Assembly: GCF_039645985.1 (NCBI RefSeq)
Contig: NZ_CP147919.1
Coordinates: 186,001-250,000, forward strand
Direction of reading: 5' to 3'
Length of the DNA stretch: 64,000 nt
From: Sulfurimonas sp. HSL3-7
GTDB lineage: Bacteria > Campylobacterota > Campylobacteria > Campylobacterales > Sulfurimonadaceae
Shown here: positions 25,647 through 33,011 of the stretch, piece by piece
Layout of the letters: every line of letters starts with the position of its first letter
How positions within the stretch are numbered: the stretch's first letter is position 1
Translations under genes and position numbers: made by a program
Notes under the pieces: generated by a model
The model's database searches: none
What the model saw: the letters and a program-made list of their open reading frames with translations, nothing else
What the model was told of the DNA's origin: nothing

Positions 25647-26240
25647 ATGAGTCGCATCGATAACCACAACTACTACACCACCGCCATAACACGTCACGGC
25701 AACAGCGCCCGGGGGGTACACTGGAACTCGCAGCATACGCAATACAAGCGTTTTGAGATCCTGCTTGGCATGCTCGGTGACCTTGAGTCATTTGAGGTCG
25801 TCGATGCCGGCTGCGGGTTTGCCGAGCTTTACCGCTACATGCAGGCGCAGGAGACACTGCCGCGTACTTACGTCGGTCTGGAGATCATGGAGACCATGGT
25901 CGAAGAGACACGAAAAAGAGCGGCCTGCGAAGTCAGGGTGTGCGACATCCTTCGCGATCCCCTGCCGGAGGCGGATTACTACATCTGCAGCGGGGCGATG
26001 AACATATTGACCCGCGAGGAGACAGCGCTCTTTATCCGCCGCTGTTTTGCAGCGAGCCGCAGAGGGTTTGTCTTCAATCTGCTCGAAGGGGAGGACGAAT
26101 CCCTGGTCTACAACTACTGTCAGCCCAAAGAGATAGAGGCGATGGCTAAAGAGCTGGGGGCCGGATTTACGATGAAAAGAGGGTACCTGCCGCGGGATTT
26201 TACCGTCTTTCTTCAGAAAGAGGAGAATGGAAAATGGTGA
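25647..26240 (+). CDS. Class I SAM-dependent methyltransferase
   Basis: 197 residues from ATG 25647 (MSRIDNHNYYTTAITRHGNS). The frame is open upstream, but that part overlaps the CDGSH gene and is not protein-like. SAM fold: VVDAGCGFAELYRYM (motif I, about 49-63), YVGLEIMETMVEE (beta2 acidic end), VCDILRDPLP and YICSGAMNILT. The family often appears as an uncharacterised methyltransferase; the acceptor is not known. It is probably leaderless. asnB follows about 95 bases later in the same direction. Confidence 0.75.
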   Translation: MSRIDNHNYYTTAITRHGNSARGVHWNSQHTQYKRFEILLGMLGDLESFEVVDAGCGFAELYRYMQAQETLPRTYVGLEIMETMVEETRKRAACEVRVCDILRDPLPEADYYICSGAMNILTREETALFIRRCFAASRRGFVFNLLEGEDESLVYNYCQPKEIEAMAKELGAGFTMKRGYLPRDFTVFLQKEENGKW

Positions 26241-26311
26241 ATAGAAAATGGACGATTGTGATGGCTGATCTTGGCGTAATATCTGCTTCTTTTCGATTCC
26301 TGATTTCCGAT

Positions 26312-26335
26312 CTATCAGACGCGGAGCGTCTATAG
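26312..26335 (+). promoter_or_regulatory. Hairpin covering the asnB ribosome site and start codon
   Basis: CTAT-(C)-AGACGC, loop GGA, GCGTCT-ATAG: a ten-pair stem with one bulged C. The loop plus first stem base form the GGAG ribosome site, and the last paired base is the G of the GTG start at 26335. If formed in the mRNA it would block initiation. It could be a translational control element or a chance inverted repeat. Confidence 0.45.
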
Positions 26336-28143
26336 TGTGCGCGATATTCGGCATCCTCGGTCCGTTCGATCCTCAGCAGGCCCGCCAGGCGCTCTCGACA
26401 ATGGCGCACCGCGGGCCGGATTACTGCGGTATCGTCGAACAGGAGCGCCTCTTCTTCGCCCACAACCGCCTCAGCATCATCGACCTGCGTGCCTCGGCGC
26501 ACCAGCCGATGCGCCACAACGAAGTTCTGCTCAGTTTCAACGGGGAGATCTACAACCACAGGGCCCTGCGCCAGGAGCTCTCCGCCGACTTCATCTTTGC
26601 AAGCGACTCCGACACGGAGGTGCTGCTGGCCGCTTACAAAAAATGGGGGCTTGCTTTTGTCGATCGGCTGGTCGGGATGTTCGCCATCGCCCTTCTGGAC
26701 GGAGAGGAACTTTACCTCTTCCGCGACCGTCTCGGTAAAAAGCCGCTCTTCTACCTGCACAACAGGGAACAGTTCATCTTCGCCTCGGAGATCAAGGGGC
26801 TCGCCCCCTTCCTTGCCAAAAAAGAGATGAACAAGGATGCCCTGATCAGCTACCTCGGCTATCTGGCTCCCACGCCGCCGCACACCTTTTTCAAGGGGAT
26901 CCACAAACTTGAAGCGGGGGAGATGCTCCATTTTGACGGCAGGAAGATCGGGAAGAGGCCGTACTACTCGCTTTTGGATGCCCCTTCGTCGATAATCGTT
27001 ACGGAGAAAGAGGCGCTTGCGGTGATCGAAGAGCGTCTGCTCGAGAGCATGCGGCTGCGGCTGAATGCCGATGTGCCGATGGCCTCCCTACTTTCGGGTG
27101 GTATCGACAGCGCCCTTATCGCCGCGATCGCCAAAGAGCAGGGAAACCCGCTGCACACCTTTACCCTTGGTTATGCCGAATACCGGAACTACGATGAGCG
27201 CAGCAACGCATGCTTCACGGCGGAGGCCCTCGGGGTCAGAAACAGCGCAATAGAGATCACGCAGGATGACTTCATCGGCGCGAGCGAGAAGGTCTTTGCG
27301 GCGATGGATGAGCCGCTCAACGATCCGGCGGCCATTCCGCTCTACCTCCTCTTCGAGGGGATCAAGAAAGAGGGGTACAAGGTGGTCTTCAGCGGCGAGG
27401 GGAGCGACGAGCTCTTTTTGGGGTACCGGCAGTACTTTGAGTACCTCGACATCGAGAAGGCTGCCACACTGCAGCACAAGAACTGGCTCAAGAAGTACTT
27501 CCGCGCAAACTTCTCGATGAACCGGGAGTGGGAGTGGTACAAGCGGGTCTTCGACGACCAGCTGCTCTTCCGCACCTCGGGGGAGAAGTTCACCGATCTT
27601 CAGAAGAACATGCTGCTGCGCCAGAACATCAAAGACGGCGACGGCCTGCGCTTTCTGGAACCCTACCGCAAAATGTTCGAAGCGAGTGGCCACAGCGACC
27701 CGAGCCTCTGGTACAGCTATATCGATCTCAAGCTCTTTCAGGCGGAGCATTTCCTGGCCAAGCTTGACCGGGTCTCGATGGCCCACTCCATCGAGTCGCG
27801 TACCCCTTTTCTGGACCACAACCTGGCCGAGAGCGTCTTCAGCATCGCCCCGCAGCTGCGCTATAGAGACGGGGTGACCAAGGCGCTGCTCAAAAAAATC
27901 GCCGCGAAGTACCTGCCTGACGAGGTGATAGGGCGCAAGAAAAAAGGGTTTTCAAACCCCTATATGGAGTGGCTGGCAGCATCGGGCAAGATCGATCTGA
28001 TCGAAGAGGTAAACGAGCAGACGGGACTCTTCAACCGCGATGTCTTAAAAGAGTATATAGAGCGGGGCGTGCGCGGCCGTTTTAAACAGCATGTATGGGG
28101 ACTGTATGTTTTATCGTACTGGCTAAAGGAAAATCTCCTGTAA
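26335..28143 (+). CDS. asnB: Glutamine-hydrolysing asparagine synthetase
   Basis: 602 residues from GTG 26335. The start is fixed by chemistry: Cys2 (MCAIFGILG) is the N-terminal nucleophile of the glutaminase domain. Glutaminase motifs RGPDYCG, NHRLSIIDL-like HNRLSIIDLRASAHQPM and SFNGEIYNH are intact. The synthetase domain has the ATP pyrophosphatase loop SLLSGGIDSALIA (about 243-255) and SGEGSDELFLGY (about 354-365). The last 58 codons are matched by a diverged second copy at 30523-30699. It makes Asn from Asp, Gln and ATP, or amidates a sugar/peptide precursor in some paralogues. Confidence 0.93.
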   Translation: MCAIFGILGPFDPQQARQALSTMAHRGPDYCGIVEQERLFFAHNRLSIIDLRASAHQPMRHNEVLLSFNGEIYNHRALRQELSADFIFASDSDTEVLLAAYKKWGLAFVDRLVGMFAIALLDGEELYLFRDRLGKKPLFYLHNREQFIFASEIKGLAPFLAKKEMNKDALISYLGYLAPTPPHTFFKGIHKLEAGEMLHFDGRKIGKRPYYSLLDAPSSIIVTEKEALAVIEERLLESMRLRLNADVPMASLLSGGIDSALIAAIAKEQGNPLHTFTLGYAEYRNYDERSNACFTAEALGVRNSAIEITQDDFIGASEKVFAAMDEPLNDPAAIPLYLLFEGIKKEGYKVVFSGEGSDELFLGYRQYFEYLDIEKAATLQHKNWLKKYFRANFSMNREWEWYKRVFDDQLLFRTSGEKFTDLQKNMLLRQNIKDGDGLRFLEPYRKMFEASGHSDPSLWYSYIDLKLFQAEHFLAKLDRVSMAHSIESRTPFLDHNLAESVFSIAPQLRYRDGVTKALLKKIAAKYLPDEVIGRKKKGFSNPYMEWLAASGKIDLIEEVNEQTGLFNRDVLKEYIERGVRGRFKQHVWGLYVLSYWLKENLL

Positions 28144-28150
28144 ACTTCGT

Positions 28151-28346
28151 ATGAAACTACTCTGTTTCGTTTTAGTACTCCTCTTTGGTCTTGTTCCCAC
28201 GTGGGCGGAGCCGATCGATATTGCGTGGCGAGCCCGTCGACTTAACACGTGAAGAGAGTGAACTGTTGACACTGCTCATCAAGCCAAACAGCAGACAGTT
28301 GACCTTTGCAGGCAAGATAAATGGAAATATGCTCAGGACACTGTAA
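28151..28346 (+). pseudogene. Decayed exported-protein gene
   Basis: ATG 28151 opens a signal peptide (MKLLCFVLVLLFGLVPTWA) followed by EPIDIAWRARRLNT and a stop at 28250-28252. In another frame, EPVDLTREESELLTLLIKPN then RQLTFAGKINGNMLRTL continues to a TAA at 28344-28346. This looks like one small exported protein broken by a frameshift. It lies just behind asnB at the edge of the inserted segment. Family not recognised. Confidence 0.5.
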
Positions 28347-28389
28347 CCATGCTATTTTAAAGATACCAAACTTTCCGGTACCAAACAAT

Positions 28390-28428
28390 AAACAGCTGTG
28401 CCATTCGGATATGGGTACAGGCTGTTTT
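28390..28428 (+). terminator. Rho-independent terminator
   Basis: AAACAGC pairs with GCTGTTT, and the stem continues inside as TGTGCC with GGGTACA (one bulge); the downstream arm runs into TTTTC. It would end transcription from asnB and the decayed gene, before the separate promoter of the lipoprotein gene. Confidence 0.6.
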
Positions 28429-28463
28429 CTATCTACTCGTAATAGATCACACTAATCATTATC

Positions 28464-28491
28464 TTGAAACGGTAAAAGTTTGCAGTACAAT
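28464..28491 (+). promoter_or_regulatory. Promoter of the repeat lipoprotein gene
   Basis: TTGAAA (28464-28469), 16 bases, TACAAT (28486-28491). Transcription would start near 28498, with AAAGGATG as ribosome site ahead of the ATG at 28536. A clean two-hexamer promoter makes this gene an independent unit. Confidence 0.6.
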
Positions 28492-28535
28492 AGAAACAGA
28501 AGATGCTCTCTTACATTGTATTTAAAGGATGTAAA

Positions 28536-30437
28536 ATGAAAGTCGTAGCAAGTATTTTTAGAACCCTTTCAGTCGTGACCTTTATGGTGATCATTGCGGG
28601 GTGCAGCGGGAGTGACGGTTCCAATGGGCATGATGGTCTTGAAGCCCTGATTCTGACGAGTACGGAGCCTATCGGTCCCAATTGCGTGGATGGTGGTATC
28701 AAAGTCGAGAGTGGTATCGACAGTAATAGAGACGGTGTTTTGGCACAGGAAGAGGTGGACCAGACCGAATACCTCTGTAACGGTGAAGCCGGGACGGATG
28801 GAACTGATGGGTTAGATGGCTACTCTTCGTTGCTTGCCATGGTTGCTGAGCCGATGGGGAGCAACTGTACCTATGGCGGTACGAGGATCGACAGCGGTGT
28901 CGATGATAACAGGAACGGGGTACTTGACGCCTCCGAAGTGGACCAGACCGAGTACGTCTGTTCGGACAGCAGTCAGGCGGACGCTTTTGAGGGGGTGGTC
29001 TATACTGCCGACAAAAATCTCGATGGCATGGCAGAGCTGTATGCGAATGTAGGCGGTGAAGAGATCAAGCTTGCAGCACCGGCGGTGGGTTCGGAGAGTA
29101 TATCAGACGTAAAGGTGTCACCGGATAAAACGCGAGCCGCCTACAGGCAGGGAGGGCGGCTTTACAGTGTCGACCTCTTAAAACGATCTGCCCCTAAACA
29201 GATGCATCCGGAGTTGGTAACGGGTGGTTCTGTGTTAGATTACGCGTGGGCGCCGGACAGTTCGAAGATAGCGTATCGGGCCGACCAGGAGACAGACAAT
29301 GTTGTTGAGCTCTACACCGTTTTTGCGGACGGCAGCGGCAATGCCAAGGTAAGCGGCGCGCTGGTCGCCAACGGTAATGTGTTTAGTTACGCGTGGGCGC
29401 CGCACAGCTCGAAGATAGCGTATCTGGCTGACCAGGAGACAGACAATGTTGTTGAGCTCTACACCGTTTTTGCGGACGGCAGCGGCAATGCCAAGGTAAG
29501 CGGCGCGCTGGTCGCCAACGGTAATGTGTTTAGTTGCGCGTGGGCGCCGGACAGCTCGAAGATAGCGTATCTGGCCGACCGGGAGACAGACAATGTTATT
29601 GAGCTTTACACCGTTTCACCGGACGGCAGCGAAAATGTCAAGGTAAGCGGCCCGCTGGTCGCAAACGGTAATGTGTTTAGTTACGCGTGGGCGCCGCACA
29701 GTTCGAAGATAGCGTATCTGGCCGACCAGGAGACAGACAATGTTGTTGAGCTCTACACCGTTTTTGCGGACGGCAGCGGCAATGCCAAGGTAAGCGGCGC
29801 GCTGGTCGCCAACGGTAATGTGTTTAGTTGCGCGTGGGCGCCGGACAGCTCGAAGATAGCGTATCTGGCCGACCGGGAGACAGACAATGTTATTGAGCTT
29901 TACACCGTTTTTGCGGACGGCAGCGGCAATGCCAAGGCAAGCGGCGCGCTGGTCGCAAACGGTAATGTGTTTAGTTACGCGTGGGCGCCGGACAGTTCGA
30001 AGATAGCGTATCTGGCCGACCAGGAGACAGACAATGTTGTTGAGCTCTACACCGTTTTTGCGGACGGCAGCGGCAATGCCAAGGTAAGCGGCGCGCTGGT
30101 CGCAAACGGTGATGTAGGGGATTACAAGTGGGCGCCGGACAGTTCGAAGATAGCGTATCGGGCCGACCAGGAGACAGACAATGTTGTTGAGCTCTACACC
30201 GTTTTTGCGGACGGCAGCGGCAATGCCAAGGCAAGCGGCGCGCTGGTCGCAAACGGTTATGTGTTTAGTTACGCGTGGGCGCCGGACAGTTCGAAGATAG
30301 CGTATCGGGCCGACCAGGAGACAGACAATGTTGTTGAGCTCTACACCGTTTTTGCGGACGGCAGCGGCAATGCCAAGGTGAGTGGTACGATGCCGTCATT
30401 TGGTGATGTCGGTGAATTTATCATTGTTCAGCCGTAA
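28536..30437 (+). CDS. Lipoprotein with Ca-loop-like domains and eight identical-type beta-propeller repeats
   Basis: 633 residues. A lipobox signal peptide (MKVVASIFRT...IIAGC, Cys about 21) is followed by GSDGSNGHDG, then two related ~45-residue modules, each with an EF-hand-like loop (DSNRDGVLAQEEVDQTEYLC and DDNRNGVLDASEVDQTEYVC) joined by a DGTDGLDG collagen-like spacer. One degenerate blade comes next, then eight 49-residue TolB/PD40-type units (WAPDSSKIAY, ADQETDNVVELYTV, DGSGNAKVSG). It is probably an outer-membrane or surface lipoprotein folding as an eight-bladed propeller. Ligand unknown. The repeats are almost identical at DNA level, which is unlike any neighbour. Confidence 0.85.
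   Translation: MKVVASIFRTLSVVTFMVIIAGCSGSDGSNGHDGLEALILTSTEPIGPNCVDGGIKVESGIDSNRDGVLAQEEVDQTEYLCNGEAGTDGTDGLDGYSSLLAMVAEPMGSNCTYGGTRIDSGVDDNRNGVLDASEVDQTEYVCSDSSQADAFEGVVYTADKNLDGMAELYANVGGEEIKLAAPAVGSESISDVKVSPDKTRAAYRQGGRLYSVDLLKRSAPKQMHPELVTGGSVLDYAWAPDSSKIAYRADQETDNVVELYTVFADGSGNAKVSGALVANGNVFSYAWAPHSSKIAYLADQETDNVVELYTVFADGSGNAKVSGALVANGNVFSCAWAPDSSKIAYLADRETDNVIELYTVSPDGSENVKVSGPLVANGNVFSYAWAPHSSKIAYLADQETDNVVELYTVFADGSGNAKVSGALVANGNVFSCAWAPDSSKIAYLADRETDNVIELYTVFADGSGNAKASGALVANGNVFSYAWAPDSSKIAYLADQETDNVVELYTVFADGSGNAKVSGALVANGDVGDYKWAPDSSKIAYRADQETDNVVELYTVFADGSGNAKASGALVANGYVFSYAWAPDSSKIAYRADQETDNVVELYTVFADGSGNAKVSGTMPSFGDVGEFIIVQP
29241..30390 (+). repeat. Eight tandem 147-bp coding repeats
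   Basis: Units begin at 29241, 29388, 29535, 29682, 29829, 29976, 30123 and 30270, always exactly 147 bp apart. Units 2 and 4 encode the same 49 residues, and units 3 and 5 share the rare variants C-at-1, R in ADRETD and I in NVIEL, so a two-unit block of 294 bp was duplicated. The last unit degenerates after about 120 bp. Confidence 0.95.
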
Positions 30438-30522
30438 TGCAGATTGAGGTTTTGTTACACATAAAAATAACTTTTCTCAGATAAACCATGTTGATAGGTG
30501 GCAAACAGAGGTATGTTAGCAG

Positions 30523-30699
30523 AAGTGGCTGACCGCTTCCGGGAAGATCGATCTTATCGAAGAGGTGAACGAGCAGACGGGACTCTTTAACCGGGATGTC
30601 TTAAGAGAGTATATAGAGCGGGGAGTGCGCGGCCGTTTTAAACAGCATGTATGGGGTTTGTATGTATTATCCTATTGGATAAAACGAAATTTATTATAG
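30523..30699 (+). pseudogene. Remnant of a second asnB 3' end
   Basis: 59 in-frame codons ending at TAG 30697-30699 read KWLTASGKIDLIEEVNEQTG and on to KRNLL. They match the last 57 residues of the intact asnB (27967-28140) with 4 amino-acid differences, while about 25 of 174 bases differ, mostly at synonymous sites. There is no start and no upstream part. Its stop runs straight into the ribosome site of the next gene (TAGGAGGATACTATG), the expected junction of an original asnB-arsC pair. Confidence 0.9.
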
Positions 30700-30708
30700 G
30701 AGGATACT

Positions 30709-31062
30709 ATGAATGAAGTCCAGATCTGGCACAATCCGCGCTGTTCAAAGTCGCGCGAGGCGATGAAGCTGTTGGAAGAGAGCGGTGTAGATGCCGAGGT
30801 GGTGAAATACCTCGAGGTCGAACCGGATGAAGAGGCGATCAAAGCAGTGCTGAAAAAACTGGGTATCCATGCGAAAGAGCTGATGCGGACCAAAGAAGAT
30901 ATCTACAAAGAGCTGAAACTGGCCGGTGTGGATGATGAAGGCGTTTTGATCCGTGCGATGAGCCGATTTCCGAAATTGATAGAGAGACCTATTGTCATCA
31001 AGGGTGATAAGGCAGTGATCGGAAGACCGCCGGAAAAGATCGTGGAATTTTTAAAAGGGTGA
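30709..31062 (+). CDS. arsC: ArsC/Spx-family arsenate reductase-like protein
   Basis: 117 residues, thioredoxin-like ArsC fold. The N-terminal motif is HNPRCSKSREAMKLLEE with the catalytic Cys at 12, and the C-terminal signature RPIVIKGDKAVIGRPPEKI (about 93-111) includes the conserved Arg and cis-Pro region. Glutaredoxin-coupled ArsC enzymes reduce arsenate to arsenite. No arsB/acr3 or arsR is near, so a general reductase (YffB/YfgD-like) is equally possible. AGGAGG precedes the ATG; a strong terminator follows. Confidence 0.85.
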   Translation: MNEVQIWHNPRCSKSREAMKLLEESGVDAEVVKYLEVEPDEEAIKAVLKKLGIHAKELMRTKEDIYKELKLAGVDDEGVLIRAMSRFPKLIERPIVIKGDKAVIGRPPEKIVEFLKG

Positions 31063-31069
31063 ACGTCGT

Positions 31070-31095
31070 AAAAAAGCCATCTGATTGGCTTTTTT
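31070..31095. terminator. Bidirectional rho-independent terminator
   Basis: AAAAAAGCCA, loop TCTGAT, TGGCTTTTTT: ten pairs with an A run on one side and a T run on the other. It serves arsC on the plus strand and, read backward, the convergent DUF465 gene. Confidence 0.9.
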
Positions 31096-31168
31096 AGATT
31101 TGAACCCAAGGGAAGTTTCGTAAAAATTGCCAAGGGTTGAAGAGGATGGGGCGTGTTCCCCAATCTAA

Positions 31169-31405
31169 TTACAGATTGTGCTCTTTTTTGTATTTGATCA
31201 AGATACCGTATGCTTCGTCTTTTAAAAGAAGTTTCTCTTTTTTCAGTTTTTCAAGCTCTACGTCAGTCATCGGTGTTGTCCCGTTTTCTGCTTTCGTGAT
31301 CTGATCGTCAAGCATGTTGTGCTTGTCAAAGATGTGTAGGAAGTGCGCGTTTGCCGCTTCATTCTCTTTCATGTGGGTAATGATGTCTCTGTATTCGTGT
31401 AACAT
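31169..31405 (-). CDS. YdcH-like small helical protein (DUF465)
   Basis: 78 residues from ATG 31405, with AAGGAACGAC just ahead. It has two heptad-rich helices: MLHEYRDIITHMKENEAANA with HFLHIFDKHNMLDDQI, then VELEKLKKEKLLLKDEAYGI. The motif FxxLFxxHxxLDxxI followed by a K/L-rich second helix is the DUF465/YdcH pattern. Cytosolic helical hairpin; function not established in the family. Downstream of the small membrane-protein gene on the same strand. Confidence 0.8.
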   Translation of the reverse strand: MLHEYRDIITHMKENEAANAHFLHIFDKHNMLDDQITKAENGTTPMTDVELEKLKKEKLLLKDEAYGILIKYKKEHNL

Positions 31406-31448
31406 TGTCGTTCCTTGACATTGATTTATTTTGAAATTATAGCGTCCG

Positions 31449-31922
31449 TTATGTTTGAGATTGATTAATACGCTGTTTTCCCAGCAGATAAAAAATGGCA
31501 ATCAAAATGAGATAGAATCCCAGCCAGATCAGATTTGACAGCGTGTTGCCCAGTTGAAAGAGTGACGCATAGATCGCAATATCGCTGAGCAGAACAGAGA
31601 GCGTACCGAGCTCAAGCAGTTTTGTCCGATCGCCATCATACTTTTTTACGATCCATTGCCAAAGAAAATAGTAGCCGAAACCATAGAGTGTGAAGAGCAG
31701 CAAAAAGCTGAGGACCATCAGCGGTATCTGACTAAGGTATTCCTGCAGGATCGTACGCAGTGTAATGTCCGTAAAACTGATAAGAAGAGGCAGAAGAACG
31801 CCGCCCAGAAAAAAGAGCTCCAGAACGGCTTTGTAGATCGGTCTTATTTCAGGATCCTTGGCAGGGTGATCCCCTCCTGACCGTGGTATTTCCCTTTTTT
31901 GTCTTTGTAGCTTGTCTCGCAA
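31449..31922 (-). CDS. Small integral membrane protein of unknown function
   Basis: The frame from ATG 31922 gives 157 residues, but the first ~27 overlap dcd in another frame and read like non-coding ([20 protein letters not shown]). The real start is probably nearer 31860, after AGGAGGGG, at a codon I cannot pick: no ATG, GTG or TTG is in frame there. The conserved-looking part has four membrane helices ([71 protein letters not shown]). Family not recognised. Confidence 0.55.
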   Translation of the reverse strand: MRDKLQRQKREIPRSGGDHPAKDPEIRPIYKAVLELFFLGGVLLPLLISFTDITLRTILQEYLSQIPLMVLSFLLLFTLYGFGYYFLWQWIVKKYDGDRTKLLELGTLSVLLSDIAIYASLFQLGNTLSNLIWLGFYLILIAIFYLLGKQRINQSQT

Positions 31923-32404
31923 TCTTCGTCGCCCTGGAGGAAGAGCACCTGGGCTATCCCTTCATTGGCATAGATCTTGGCCGGAAGCGGCGTGGTGTTC
32001 GAGATCTCGATGGTGATGTGGCCTTCGAACTCCGGTTCGAACGGGGTAACGTTGACGATGATGCCGCAGCGGGCATAGGTCGATTTTCCAAGGCAGATCG
32101 CCAAGACGTCGCGCGGTATTTTGAAGTACTCTACGGTGCGTGCAAGGGCAAAGGAGTTCGGCGGGACGATACAGACGTCACCTTCAAAATCCACCACGTT
32201 TGCATCATCAAAATGTTTCGGATCGACGACGGTCGAGTTGAGATTGGTGAAGATCTTGAACTCGTTGCTGACACGGATGTCATAACCGTAGGAGCTCAAC
32301 CCGTATGAGACTACCCCTTTGCCAACCTGATCTTCACAAAAGGGGCTGATCATCCCTTCCTGTAGTGCCTGCTCACGAATCCATGTGTCTGCTTTTAAAC
32401 CCAA
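31844..32404 (-). CDS. dcd: dCTP deaminase
   Basis: 186 residues, trimeric dUTPase-fold enzyme that deaminates dCTP to dUTP to supply dTMP synthesis. Motifs are [18 protein letters not shown] (about 34-51), [16 protein letters not shown], the substrate loop [32 protein letters not shown] with the catalytic Glu, and [10 protein letters not shown]. Standard length for the monofunctional Dcd. The membrane-protein gene follows and overlaps its 3' end. Confidence 0.95.
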   Translation of the reverse strand: MGLKADTWIREQALQEGMISPFCEDQVGKGVVSYGLSSYGYDIRVSNEFKIFTNLNSTVVDPKHFDDANVVDFEGDVCIVPPNSFALARTVEYFKIPRDVLAICLGKSTYARCGIIVNVTPFEPEFEGHITIEISNTTPLPAKIYANEGIAQVLFLQGDEDCETSYKDKKGKYHGQEGITLPRILK

Positions 32405-32547
32405 ACCTAATCCTTTTAAGTGATCTTTATTTATTACAAAATTGTCGTAAACATAAAAGTATACTGAGATACTGATATTACGCTGATTAATATAAAGTGT
32501 GTTATTATATCGGATTAAAGTTAAGCCATTTTTTAGGAGTTTCCAAC

Positions 32548-33009
32548 ATGGATATGAAGCAAATTAAGTCACTAATAAGCACCTTTGACGACAGCGGTCT
32601 TTCAAAGATTAAGATCAATAAAGAAGGTTTTGAAATTGAGATGGAAAAAGCAACAGGTCTAGTTGCTGCCCCTGTTCAAACTATTAGCGCAGCAGCTGCC
32701 CCTGCAGCGGCAGCTGCTGCGGCGGCCCCGGCAGCGGTAGCCCCGGCAGCAGCACCGCAAGCGATCAGCGGTGACACGATCGACTCACCTATGGTGGGGA
32801 CTTTTTATGCAGCTCCATCACCGGATTCAGCCCCATTTGTAAAAGTGGGCGATACGGTCAAAAAAGGTCAGGCCGTCGCTGTTCTTGAAGCGATGAAGAT
32901 CATGAATGAACTTGAAGCGGAATTTGACTGCAAGATCGTTGAGATTTTGGTGAAAGACGGTCAGGCAGTTGAGTATGATATGCCACTATTTGTTGTAGAG
33001 AAAATCTAA
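32548..33009 (+). CDS. accB: Biotin carboxyl carrier protein of acetyl-CoA carboxylase
   Basis: 153 residues from ATG 32548, with TTAGGAG at proper distance; the frame is open further upstream without a ribosome site. It has an N-terminal helix-strand region ([20 protein letters not shown]), a flexible Ala/Pro linker of about 40 residues with long Ala runs, and the biotinyl domain with [13 protein letters not shown], where Lys in EAMKIM is biotinylated. It carries CO2 in malonyl-CoA synthesis. accC starts three bases after the stop, forming the usual accBC operon. Confidence 0.96.
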   Translation: MDMKQIKSLISTFDDSGLSKIKINKEGFEIEMEKATGLVAAPVQTISAAAAPAAAAAAAAPAAVAPAAAPQAISGDTIDSPMVGTFYAAPSPDSAPFVKVGDTVKKGQAVAVLEAMKIMNELEAEFDCKIVEILVKDGQAVEYDMPLFVVEKI

Positions 33010-33011
33010 TT

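Noticed and set aside
28520-30430. Long reverse-strand and alternate-frame ORFs over the repeat lipoprotein
   Set aside because: They are shadows of the repeated coding sequence, lack ribosome sites and show biased composition.
32690-32760. Simple-sequence repeat in accB
   Set aside because: The GCA/GCG-rich run encodes the usual flexible Ala/Pro linker of the biotin carrier protein.
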